A stretch of DNA of 64,000 nucleotides from Fratercula arctica (taxonomy: Eukaryota; Chordata; Aves; Charadriiformes; Alcidae): contig CANTUZ010000001.1 in NCBI GenBank assembly GCA_947846985.1, positions 70,635,521 to 70,699,520 on the forward strand. The letters are read 5' to 3'. The notes beneath the pieces are model-generated. The model was given only the letters and a program-made list of their open reading frames with translations, ran no database searches and had not been told where the DNA came from. The translations under genes were made by a program, and so were the position numbers. Shown here in pieces: positions 1 to 10,960 of this stretch (the stretch's first letter is position 1; each line of letters opens with the position of its first letter).

Positions 1-568
1 ACGCTGCCACTCCAGAAGTCCCCTGTACATCTTGTGTTAGATTTGCCAGACTGGGCTGTATGTATCAACTGCCTGAGGGCATCTCAAATGGCCACTGCAT
101 GCCTCTAAGTAGGTCACTGAATTTAGTCCTTAGTGGCTAGTTAGCCAAATTACTCTTTAGGCTGGGATGACCATGTTGTACAGGCCTCTATTTGTCTGTC
201 ACGGTAGCTTAGATACCTAGCATATTTATAGATAGACACTTGCGTGCAGGCTTTTTGATTTAGTTGTCCTCAATCTCAAAAAAAATCTTGCCCAGCATAT
301 GTTTGCTTTATCAAGACTCAATGGAAATTAATGAAAAGCAAAGCCGAAGAACTCACTGTTTTGTTCTTTGAAGAGAAAATTGTTGTGCATCAGCCTGTAA
401 CATCATGAACCACAAGGCTTTAAAATTAATCTCACCAGCACTAAACTTTCATTCCCATGAAATGTTCAGCTTGACTCAATTTGCAAGAGAATAAAATCTA
501 TTAAAGGGTGACAAGTAGCAAATACAGCTTCGCTCTTCTGATGCTGAATTTTTTTTTTCCCCCTGTAG
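1..568 (+). other. AFF3: AFF3 last intron (3' part)
   Basis: No coding exon is visible here. The segment ends in a T/C-rich tract followed by CCTGTAG, a good 3' splice site, directly before the terminal AFF3 exon. It contains ordinary AT-rich unique sequence. The preceding AFF3 exon must lie to the left of the window. Confidence 0.75.
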
Positions 569-690
569 ATTTTTTTAACGACTTGGATGCATTGATGGGA
601 CCTATCACCTTGCACAGCAGTATGGAGCATTTAGTTCAGTACACTCAACAAGGACTTCACTGGGTGCGGAATAGCGCCCACTTGTCATAA
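569..690 (+). CDS. AFF3: AFF3 terminal coding exon (C-terminal homology domain end)
   Basis: The exon opens after a CCTGTAG acceptor with two bases that finish a split codon, then encodes about 39 residues and a TAA stop at 688-690. Visible motifs are [29 protein letters not shown] and the C-terminus RNSAHLS, which is the characteristic end of the C-terminal homology domain of the AF4/FMR2 family. The ending HWxRNSAHLS fits AFF2/AFF3 rather than AFF1 or AFF4. The tandem neighbour REV1 (AFF3 and REV1 are adjacent in human 2q11) decides for AFF3. Known family role: a nuclear scaffold of super elongation complex-like assemblies that stimulates transcription elongation; the C-terminal domain mediates dimerisation. 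Only the final exon is in the window, so nothing can be said about the transactivation or ALF regions. The residue across the splice junction cannot be assigned. Confidence 0.9.
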
Positions 691-3600
691 TGACTGTGTG
701 CCATTCACATGGACAGTATACCTTTCATGGATAATTCAGTTATTCTGGACACTGTGCTACAGAAATAGTCAACCACAGCATTGATCCAAACAAAGGTGAA
801 TATTTCTCCAATACTGAGCAAAATTTTTCTGAGTGTAGACATGTATGTGTGCATATGTACAATATACAAGGATGTCTCTTCAGAATTAATTGTTCTGTAC
901 CATTCTCCAAACATTTTCATACACTAGAAATACTAGAAAGAACTGATATTAATGCACAAAACATACCCTTTCTACTCTTGTGCTGAAAAACTCAGAAACC
1001 AAAATCTCATGGGTTGATTGAACCAAGTGCAATAAGCACAGATCCCTATTCAGGAAAGCTCTCGATCAATTCTTAACTTTAAGCTTGTCCTGAAATCCTG
1101 TTGTCTTCAGCAAAGCTTAAGCACATACACAAGGGCTTTCCTGAACTGGAATGAATGAGGGCAAATCACAGACATGGATGGAGAACTTTCACTGCGAGCA
1201 TGGACACGTCACAGGCGTTTCAATATTAATGTGTTGTCTCCCTGTTACTTCCCCATGGGGGCAACAGAGGAGTTGTGTAGTCTACGTTAAGTTGGAGAAA
1301 AACAGCATTCCTTCATGTGCAGTAAGTTTCAACAAATTGCATGCATTTCTTTATCTCATGACTTTTTAAGTAACTTTACCTCTTGTTCAGCTCCTCACCA
1401 ACGGTGTAACCTACAGTATCAAGCGAAAAGCCTGAAAACAGATATGCTGATAGCAAGAACTTAAAAGAGATGGTGGAAAATTGCATTCTGTTACTGACAG
1501 TGAATAGATAAATGAAAAAATATGGCAAACTGCAATCCACTTAGTAAGAAAATGTGTTAATTTCAGGTGTGTACACACAGAGAGACAGAGAGATATCTAT
1601 AACAGTTGTTGGCTTTGCATGCGAAGGCTTCATCCCACAGATTTTGACTTTCATATCTTTTTCATCTAGCAGAAGCTTGCAGCATTTTCTTCTAGGCTGT
1701 ATGGGAGCATTACACGCAATTTCCTTTATCTGGGAAGCTGAGTTTGCTGCTCATCAGGCTAAGAACTGTTTCCTATCGTAATCCTCTCACTCTTCATGCA
1801 TAATCCTCAACTAGGCTTTAACGTTTCTTGATTTGTGGGATGTTTTCAGTTCCTGTTGACAGGCTGTGTTTTTCATGCCAGAAGAATTAATCCCACAATA
1901 ATTGGAGTTTAATTTGGGTCAGCTGAGGTCAAGGCCAGGTCATACCAACTGTGCTTGCATTCAGTGCATTTTTGTTCATTTTCAGGGGTTTTTCTTGCAT
2001 TTAGTTTTCTTTTTCGGTATTGGAAATGAATTTTTTTTTTGCGATCAGATTTGCAGCCTTTGCTCAAGTCAGCAGCCCTGGTGACTTTCAATGGACTGTT
2101 CTTATCTGAGTCACTGCTTGGACCCTTTGATTATTGTTTTCTAATCTATTTTACTTATATATTAAGGAAAAGTGAATACAAAAGACTCTTTCAATAGAAG
2201 ATACAAGTAGAAGTAGCCACTGATACCAATGTTTGATTGATTGGTCCTTGCTGTCTTCTTTTTTCCTCCCCTGTTTTTGAAGAGCTGCATTTTGAAAAAA
2301 AAGATACCAAACAACGCGGCATGTTTTCTCAGTAAAACATCTTTGGTAACACAGGTGATATGTACCCCATGGTAAAGAGTGGGCTTGAGAGCACACTGAG
2401 CCCCACGTACCTGCATTTTTTTGCCGAGGCTGCTTACCATAACTCCAGCTAATGCTCAGACTCAGAGCACTCACCCTTTGAAGCAGCTCAGTGGGGTAGC
2501 TACCGAGGGACTGCTCAGCCCCAAACCATCCTGGGCCAATATTTATGTGCTCGTTGGTGCTCAGATTCTTCCCCCTCAAGAGAAGTCCTGAGCTCAGGCT
2601 GTGGTCACCTCTTAGCACAGACCTGAGTGTTACGGCTTTAAGAGTGAACTCGGACCTGCCTATAAATGACAAAATACACATCCTCCCAGTCCTCCCGTCA
2701 CTCTTAACTCTGGCTGTTACCCACCCCAGAAGGAACACAATTTGTTCGGTCTCAAGTATAATGGAGAACTTGATCGGTGCCTTTCCGTTTATCACTTGCC
2801 TGAACTCTGGCTGTGGAAGTATGTTGTGATTTACCAAACTAGTAGCAACGGATTCTGTCAGCTGCTTCAATACCATATGAAGGTACTGTGGGATTTCTCC
2901 TCAGATCAGGAAAGTGAAATTCCAGTTAGATTAGCTTCTCTTTTCTTTGATGGTGCCTATGATGTTTATCTTCAGATAAGTTTGGGGGTTTGGGAGCCCT
3001 TACTGATATTTAATGTTGAGAAATTTTAGAAGTGACATATATGACTTGCCTTAAATGGAGCTTAGTTTTATTGCACATGTGGCATTTGAGTTTCAAATAT
3101 GGAACTTCGAAGCATGTTTATTTTACTAAAATCGGGATATTTTTCTTAATCACGATGAACTCTTTGTATGGATGTAATATGTCAAGAAACTTCAAAGAAA
3201 CGCAAGAATTAATGCTGTCCTGTTGTAACATTTCCAAGTACTAAGGATCTCTTGTAGATGATTGTCCTTTCTTGTACATTGTTCTTAAATTGAACTATTC
3301 CAGCTAAAATACCCATTGCTTCCATGGAAAAACACTGGGGTTTAGTTTTTGTGCTGGCATCATCTGTGTTGTCTGGTGAGCACACTGAGCCTTAACTTCT
3401 GGTGGTGTAACAGGATGAAATAGCAGCCATTTAAACCAACTAGATATATAAATGAATTAGAGGGTTTGGCCTTCTCTCCATAGGGTTTCTTGCAGCTATA
3501 CTATTTTGGTGAGGTTATTTAGAATACTCTTTTGTGCAGACTATTTGCTGTATATGGTTGCTGCTCTTTAGATGACTGAATGTGGCATGGTGACAACAAA

Positions 3601-4400
3601 TACTTCATTTGATCTTCTTAGGGCCTGGTCTGGAAAAGTGCATGTGGCTTTTAGGTCTGGTCCAGTTAAGCATATGCTCCACCTTAAGAACCTGAATAGT
3701 CTTAGGCAATTCTCCATGAGTTGAAGGTGCTCTGTGTGTTCTGGATGGGACCAGAGCAGACTGTTCTTCTTTGAGGCTCCATGAAAGACCCTGTCTTGTT
3801 TTAATGTCTTGTAAAAGTCCAGGAGCATGCAGGCTTCTTTACACCATACCAATGTTCGGGTTCATTTTGGGAAAGTAAGAAGTCATTCTGTACAAATCCA
3901 GAAGGATTGTGCCTGGAGGGAGAGGTTTGCTTACAAACAGAGGCTTCTGAATCAGTCAGGGTTGGTAAAGCAATGGGAACGGATTCAAAGGAACCATGTA
4001 TTGCAGGTGGATGCAACAAATAGCAGCCTATAGGATCCTCACAGACAGCAAGATCATACAGACCCCTTGGCCTTAATCCTTTATAGTATTCCATGGTGGT
4101 ATGAGTGACAGGTAAGAACAAAGCATATGCAGAGGTTTAAGTGTGGCCAAAAGCCGAGCATAGTCCTCCTTATTGCATGGCAGGATATCCCAACCCCTTG
4201 TTTGCCTATTTCTTTTATCCAAATATCACAGGGCTCCAAAGGAACAGATTATAGTGAACAGAGGACCTTAGGTAAAGGTAAAGGAGGTTAAGAAGATCAA
4301 GCCCTAAATGTAGATACAAACACATATGTATATACTGTAAATCTAAATAGTAATAAAAGTCACTCAGCATGAAGGATATTACTAGTGCCTACCATTGATC
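691..4400 (+). other. AFF3: AFF3 3' UTR (probable) and flank
   Basis: No protein-coding exon is recognisable after the AFF3 stop codon. The sequence is unique, AT-rich and free of CR1, as expected of a long 3' UTR. The first canonical AATAAA I can find after the stop is at 4352, so the UTR may be about 3.7 kb. A Pumilio-type TGTATATA lies at 4327-4334, just upstream of that signal. The end of the UTR is inferred. Open frames in this stretch (for example 2151-2876 on the minus strand) show no family motif and look accidental. Confidence 0.5.
4352..4357 (+). terminator. candidate AFF3 polyadenylation signal
   Basis: AATAAA within TAATAAAAGTCACTCA, the first canonical hexamer after the AFF3 stop. 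A CA cleavage site follows within 15 bases, but no strong GT-rich downstream element is obvious. 3'-end reads would decide. Confidence 0.35.
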
Positions 4401-5607
4401 ATCAAGTACTCATCACTGAGCAGCCATATCACCTCAGAAGTGCAGTAACTGTTATCAAAATAATTTGTGCAGCTAATTAATTTATAAGAAATGCACCTTT
4501 GGGACTGTGCCATAGTATCTCTTTTGTAATACAAATGTTCAACCATTTTTCATGGCTACTGATTCAAATCTACATCACTGAAATGTCAGGATATCTTTTT
4601 TTCCCTAGATGAGGACATATACTTAGACCTGGCTAATCTGTGCTTAGTTTATCTACCCAAGAGACTTTAGTAGTCACCAGCCTTAACGCATGTACAGTAT
4701 ATACTATTCACTGACTTAGTTGTAGGTTTTAATCCAAATGAAATTGGAATTTGCGAAATGACTTGGATTAATGGCATCTGCCTCAGATATCCTGCAGATG
4801 TGACACAGAATGATTCATGATTTTAAGCAGGAAAGGTTGAATTTTATGTAAATAACAGTGGATGAATTCCTTGAGGTTTTTACAAGATGATTTTTTTAAA
4901 ATGAAAAGATTGTCAAAGCAATAGGTTTTTTAACTCTCCTAAATTTTCTGGAGGGTCATGGGTTCATGGTCAAAGCTATATTAAGAACATCTCCTTCTGC
5001 AATATGCCTTGCCTTTACATAATCCTCTTAATGCTTAACATGTCAGAAAGAAATGTTTCTTTTTCACAGCGATAGCAACGTTTCCCTCCCCCATTCAGGG
5101 AGAATCCTCAAACTAAAGAACAAAATCTCCTAGCACAATAGAAATACAAACAATGCCTGAAGAATATGGACTTGTTAAGATAACAATAGAAGTCCGGCTG
5201 GTGCAGACCTAACATGCCTTTCATTTTGGTATCTTTTTGTTAGCATTTACATCACATATTTGAACTCATTGTGTTTGAAACTAGAGAATTAGTCTGATTT
5301 TCATGTCTTAAAAAGGCCTGGTAGGTCTAATCACTATCATAATTATAATTGTTACATCAGTTTATGTGCTGCACACCGAGGACTGGGAAGGCATGTAACT
5401 ACAGATAAATTTGTCAGAATGCGTTCAGAAAAGCATTTGGATGGTCTTATGTCTAGCCTGTCTTGAAAATGGGAGAACAATGTCTCTCACCCAGTATTGT
5501 TAGCATGAAAATTTCAGTGTCTCTCATAAAGCTGCCATTTGCCCTCAATAAGGCCAAGACTCCATTTCCAGCATTACTGGTTGCCATGTTGTAAATTATT
5601 TTTAAGG
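4401..5607. other. intergenic, no gene seen
   Basis: AT-rich unique sequence. There is a second Pumilio-type TGTAAATA at 4847-4854, which would matter only if the AFF3 transcript extends this far. No exon, RNA gene or repeat family is recognised. Confidence 0.5.
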
Positions 5608-6106
5608 TTAACAAACTGGTGAGGCTGCATCTCGAGTACTGCATCCAGTTTTGGGTGCCTCACCACAAGAAAGACATTGAGGTGTTGGAGCTGGTGAGGG
5701 GTCTGGAGCACAAGTCCTGTGAGGAGCGGCTGAGGGAGCTGGGGGTGTTTAGCCTGGAGAAAAGGAGGCTGAGGGGAGACCTTATCGCTCTCTGCAACTA
5801 CCTGAAAGGAGGCTGTAGTGAGGTGGGGTCGGTCTCTTCTCCCAAGTAACAGGTGATAGGACAAGGAGAAACAGCCTCAAGTTGCGCCAGGGGAGGTTTA
5901 GACTGGATAATAGGAAAAAGGGTTGTCAAGCATTGGAACAGGCTGCCCAGGGAAGTGATTGAGTCACCATGCCTGGAGGTATTTAAAAGATGTGTAGATG
6001 TGGTGCTGAGGGACATGGTTTAGTGATGGTTTTGGCGTGTTACATTTACAGTTGGACTCAATGATCTGAAAGGTCCCTTCCAACCTAGACGAGTCTCTGA
6101 TTCTAA
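5608..6106 (+). mobile_element. CR1 non-LTR retrotransposon, 5'-truncated, sense orientation
   Basis: This encodes the C-terminal end of the CR1 reverse transcriptase [11 protein letters not shown], a KDIEVLE segment, [26 protein letters not shown]. It then runs into the CR1 3' UTR with TTGGACTCAATGATCT, GGTCCCTTCCAACC and a terminal TGATTCTA. The element is defective. The residues usually found between the IEVLE and RGLE blocks (the QRRATK region, present in the copy at 27 kb) are deleted, and the frame is broken after NYLKGG. The 5' truncation and absence of target duplication are typical of CR1. Confidence 0.9.
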
Positions 6107-7671
6107 ACTGAGAAAGTCACTTTAGGCCCTGCTTGTGCTTACCACACTAAAGCTACATAGAGGAAAAACATTTGGAGCATCCAAGGCTCCATCGTGCTTT
6201 CAAAAAGACTATGGTTTTCCTTAGCGAGACAGGTGGGATTCAGCTGGGGCTATTTCTTCAAGGTCAAGCTACCTTTCAAATGGGGTGCTGGAGCATCTAG
6301 CAAGTACCCACAGCTTTCCCCCACAAAACCAGCAGCAAATACAGCAAGGCTCCCTCTCTTTTGCCATCTGCATAGCTTGAATCTCACTTGCTGTAGCTTG
6401 GATCCCAGCCTCATCCCTGCTGACCTTGACAGATTCCAAAGGGTCCAAGGAAAACAAGAGAATGATGAAAAAATGGGAATTTCCTCTGTCCCAAGGCAGA
6501 TATTCCTTTTTGGGAGTGAATATAGAGAACAGCATGGATCATAAGGCACTCAGGTCTCATGTTTCTCATATGTACTAACACAGGGATACTTAACACTTAT
6601 CTGCCTCATAGGGCTTTATGAGAATTAATTAATGTTTGCAAATCACTTTGTATCCTCAGAAGGAAAGTGCTGTAGAAGAGCTATGGAAAAAAATGCTAAG
6701 TACACTGGATGAATTTCACCCCTGAGTCCAGAGCTACAAGACCCTCAAAATCCTTAAATACCATGTAAGCTCTCAATGTAAGCGCCAGAGTATATAAAAC
6801 TTGTGCCTAGCACTGAGGGGAGTCAGAGCCTAGGTGAAATTGCTGTTCCCAGAGTATCTATAACTTTGATCCTGGTAGAGAGGAAGAACCACAACAGTAC
6901 ATAATGGGACAAACACCGTAGGTTAACCAAGTGCTGTGTAGCCATCCTAAGAATTTAAAATCTTTTTATGTCTTTGAGCCACTTTGTATTTCTGTGAAAG
7001 AAATTTGCCTCCCCAGTTGTACCAAGTGTGTTTCTCATAACAGCCTCGGAAGTATTCAAATCATCTGTTATTCCAAATCCATATTCAAATAACTTTAAAT
7101 CAACGGAAATCTTCTTTCAGAATGGTGCACTGCAGAGAGGACTGGTCGCTTAATGAAACGTTTTTTTAAAAAAGTCTCTCTCATAACAACATATGTGTCT
7201 GTCTGTGATGCACATTACCAGTAACTGACCTGGGAAGTCAGAGATATGTTGGCAGCACAATATTCATGGAGTTTCCTTCCCAAATCACACCATCATTAGC
7301 CAGCATCCTCAGGTCAAAATCCCAGCTCTTTTGTGAGATGTTAACTCTAGAAGTCATCAATAAAGCACTTCAACAAAGATCAAACAGGAGTCAAATCAAC
7401 AAAATGTTTCTATTGCTGTTCATGCTATTCAGGCAATACTAACAAATCCTTTCTTCCTTAGCACTAGTTATCCTTTTCTCCTCCACTTGGCATTCTTAGA
7501 TATGGAATTCTCACCCTGTCAACAGACAAGAAAGGAAACCCTTCCTGCTGGAACAAGCTAGACATAGATAACATTCGCCAAAGGACAGGCCCTTCTTAGT
7601 CTTTTTCTCATTTCCATTTTGGAAAATATTTGTATTGAAAAAGGATATTTTCATTTGCAGTTTAGATTTAT
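6107..7671. other. intergenic, mostly unique
   Basis: Apart from the MIR-like fragment at 6585-6686, this stretch shows only unique AT-rich sequence. No gene is recognised. The open frames near 6194-6549 on both strands overlap each other and have no motif. Confidence 0.5.
6585..6686 (+). repeat. MIR-like fossil SINE 3' end
   Basis: The order of blocks CTGCCTCATAGGG, TGAGAATTAATTAATG, TTTGCAAATCACTTTG, ATCCTCAGA and AAAGTGCTGTAGAAG follows the conserved 3' portion of amniote MIR SINEs, recognised by eye. It is old and diverged. A RepeatMasker search with an amniote library would confirm it. Confidence 0.6.
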
Positions 7672-8324
7672 CATGGAATCAAAGAGTCAGAGAATGGTTT
7701 GGGTTGGAAGGGACCTTAAAGATCATCCAGTTCCAATCCCCCTGCCATAGGCAGGGACACCTCCCGCTAGACGAGGTTGGTCAAAGCCCCATCCAGCCTG
7801 GCCTTGGACACTTACAGGGATGGGGCCCCCACAACTTCTCTGGGCAACCTGTGCCAGTGTCTCACCACCCTCATCGTAAAAAATTTCTTCCTTATGTCCA
7901 ATCTAAACCTACCCTCTTTGAGTTGAAAACTGTTGCCCCTTGTCCTGTCACTGCAGACCCCAGTAAAAAGTCTTTCTCCATCTTTCTTATAAGCCCTCTT
8001 CAAGTATTGAAAAGTCGTAATAAGGTCTCCCCGCAGCCTTCTCCAGGCTGAACAACCCCAACTCTCTCAGCCTGTCCTCATAGGAGAGATGTTCTATGCC
8101 TCTGATCGTTTTTGTGGCCCTCCTCTGGACCCACTCCAACAGCTCCATGCAATCAGTACATCCCCTATCTTGATATTGGGGCTTGACCCAACCCAGGTGC
8201 AGGACCTTGAGCTTGGCCTTGTTGAACCTCATGAGCTTCATATGGGTCTTCTCCTCAAGTCTGTTAAGGTCCCTCTGGATGTCAAGGTCCCTTTGGGGAT
8301 CTGCCTTCACCCATGACAAACAAG
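7672..8324 (-). mobile_element. CR1 non-LTR retrotransposon, antisense, internally deleted
   Basis: On the + strand the element starts with the reverse complement of the avian CR1 tail (GGAATCAAAGAGTCAGAGAATGG, then TTGGAAGGGACCTTAAAGATC). The minus strand encodes MRFNKAKLKVLHLG and then jumps to [33 protein letters not shown]. In the longer copy at 27-28 kb these blocks are separated by roughly 80 residues, so this copy has lost an internal piece as well as its 5' end. The frame is also broken in the last third. Confidence 0.9.
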
Positions 8325-10479
8325 TCCGACCATTTGCATAAGGTGCTGTATGGGAAGATGGAACTTCTGGCTTTCCCCAGCAAATCACACGTAGGTAACT
8401 AGTGTCATGATGAATAATTTATTTTTTATCTCTTCAGCCTTTCATTTTGCCTTCCTGGTCCACAGTCAGCACTTCCTGCAGTTCTAGACATTTTCTTCCT
8501 CACCCCATCTCCCAGCCTGGGCTTCTGACATATAGGACAAGGTAGAGCTGAAATTACTCACAGGAAAAAAGACAGAGGACAATGCAGAACTGCTCCAAGC
8601 AGCTCAGGACCTTTCTGCTTTCTTCTCATTCCCACCCCACCTGTGGGACTGGCGCCCACCTTCTCCCGTTAATCCTAGCAAGAGAGTTCAGTTCCTTCCT
8701 GAGGAAGAGACAGTGAGTGCTGATGGCTCCACGCATGATTTCTGACCAGCTCTTCTGCTCTGCGTCAGAAGGTGGATGGGAGAGACCAGTAATTTGGGAA
8801 TGGAAAGCCCTTAGCGCAGGTGACTCAAATACCCTGTGTGAAACAGCAGCATCTCCTGGCCCAGCACCACTGCGTTACTGATCTGCTTGAATGAGCATTG
8901 CCGCTTTATGGCCCTGCGGTAGAACCAGCAGGAACTGGTGGTCTCACACCTGTGCAAGGACCTTTTTTAGGCCATTGAGGACACACACTCAGCCTTATAA
9001 CAATTCACTGGGGTTAAATAGAATGAGAAGGTGGAATGGGAGAGAAAAAAGGTCCTGATTTAAACACAGAAGTTGGGATTCACCTCATCTTGTGCTGAAG
9101 GCCTAAAATAAGCACAGCGAATCCCACACCAGAAATGCTTGTTTCTGTCCACTGGCTACAAAGGGAATTTAGGTGATGAGCTCAGATATAGAGGTGTTAT
9201 AAATCCCACCTCAGGTTTACGATCGTACCTATTGCTAACGAGAGTGCCTGCTGATATTGGTAAATATCTTAGGATGTGCTGGTGCAGGATGGGGCTGAGA
9301 TCACATTGGGAGAGATCAGATATACAGGAAAATAGGTATGCAGTAAGTACATTTATTTCTGAGATGTTTAAAGCATACATGTTAGACTTCGACCATCTCT
9401 TGCCCGCTCTCTAATTCACTGGGCCCAAATCCAAAGAATTTAGCAGTTCCTCGAGGACTGAATGTGCACCTTTCTTCTATTGAGATTACTGAAATATCAA
9501 GAAAATATATTTTGCAGTTTACTAAACATTTGCAGGCACTTTTCCCATATGTTGTCTGGAAGTAGAGCTGGCTTCCTTTAAACAGAAGAAACATTTTTTC
9601 TGTAGATGGCGAAAGAGATGAGATTGGCTGCGAGCCCACGTGAGGCCAGTATTACTCTTTTTTACGGAAATTCAACAGCATTTTTCAATTCATTACATGA
9701 AAACAGCAATTTTATCCACGGTGAACAGCCTGTAGGCCACCCAGGGCCACCTAAAGCCTGCCTGTGGACCAGCAGTCCCGTAGCAGCTCCTCGGGCTGGT
9801 CGGGCAGCGTCCCTTGCTGTCGGTGGCAGCAGAAAGAGCGGTGTTGTGTTGAAAGCTTCAGAGCAGCTGGGTCAAGGTGTGCTTGTGGTGCCGTTGGTAG
9901 TCTCTCTCTTTCCGTGGAGGGCAACAGGAGGAGCGGGAGCTGAGGCAGAGGAGCCAGGGGGTGTGAGACCTGCTCTCCAGGCAGCCCAAGGTCAACCCCT
10001 GGCCCTCCTGCGCAGGGACATCACTCCGTGGCAGATGGAGACGATCACTGGTGTAATAAATCATGGCTGCGCACACACACATCTTGCGGCAACTCCCTGC
10101 CTCCCTGGGCATATCATTAATGGAAACCTGGACTGTGGTGGTGTCCGCTGACCAGGGCCATGTTGCAGTAGGCATCCTACAGAGACTCTCTTCCATGGAG
10201 TTGCCACCATGCAGAAGCCAAAACCAAACTATGCTGCCAAGTGGGTGGGGGAACCAAACGAGTGGGGAAGAGAGTACAGGGCGGCCAAAATAACAGGATG
10301 CTGAAATTTGTCATTACTTCTCCAGCCAGTTGCAATAATCGCGGTAGTCCTAATTCCCTCCCCATTTCCCATGCTGCGCGTAGCACCAGTGGCCGAAGAG
10401 GTGATGTGGCGGTCCCCCTTTTCACGCAGCGAACTTGTAAGCCAGGGTCCCTGGCCAGACGAGGTAGGCAATGATCAGC
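8325..10479. other. intergenic, no gene seen
   Basis: Unique sequence that becomes locally GC-rich at about 9720-10250. The 181-codon open frame at 9606-10151 has no recognisable domain, low-complexity Ala/Gly composition and overlapping antisense frames, so I do not call it a gene. Confidence 0.5.
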
Positions 10480-10960
10480 TTATGACCAGAATTATTTTTG
10501 TAACAAACCGCAAAGATTCATTTCCATGTTTCGTTTACGGCAACAAACGCCAGCAGGTTTTTTTGCAAAATTATTCGAGTCGGGATGGCTTTATTTGCAG
10601 CTCATAACATATCGCTCCTGTTTCTCTCTGAGGGCGTGCTATCCGAGGCCTCCCTCACCCAGCTAAAGCTGTAGCGGTTTATCTTTCCAATGAGCATAAT
10701 CCCACAGTATGTCCCCATACAGCAGGCAATATTGTTTACACAGGTTAATAAACGGAGTATTCTGTACAGTAATTTATGCTGTAAAGTATGTACATATGTC
10801 ATGGTAGCAGTCACAAATGCTTTAAACTGCCTTATTTATTAGATCAGTTAGCATTTCCTCCCTTGCGCCAGAATACTTTAAATTATTTTGATCTTTTGCA
10901 TTAGGTATTTTTTTAGTTACTGCGTTTTGACCCAATTATTGACAAAAAAAAAAAAATTGG
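10480..10960. promoter_or_regulatory. candidate conserved non-coding regulatory element
   Basis: The segment mixes high AT content with an unusual number of retained CpGs and dense homeobox/forkhead-like words: AATTATTTTTG, TTGTTTACA at 10732, AATTATTGAC, TTATTTGCAGC. It lacks repeats and open coding potential. This texture resembles vertebrate developmental enhancers, and it lies downstream of AFF3, a gene expressed in limb and brain. It is inference only; no alignment was available. Confidence 0.3.

Noticed and set aside
2151..2876. 241-codon minus-strand open frame in the AFF3 3' UTR region
   Set aside because: No recognisable domain, and it overlaps open frames on the other strand. A long 3' UTR explains the stretch better.
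9606..10151. 181-codon plus-strand open frame
   Set aside because: No conserved motif, GC-rich low complexity, an overlapping antisense frame, and no splice or promoter context.
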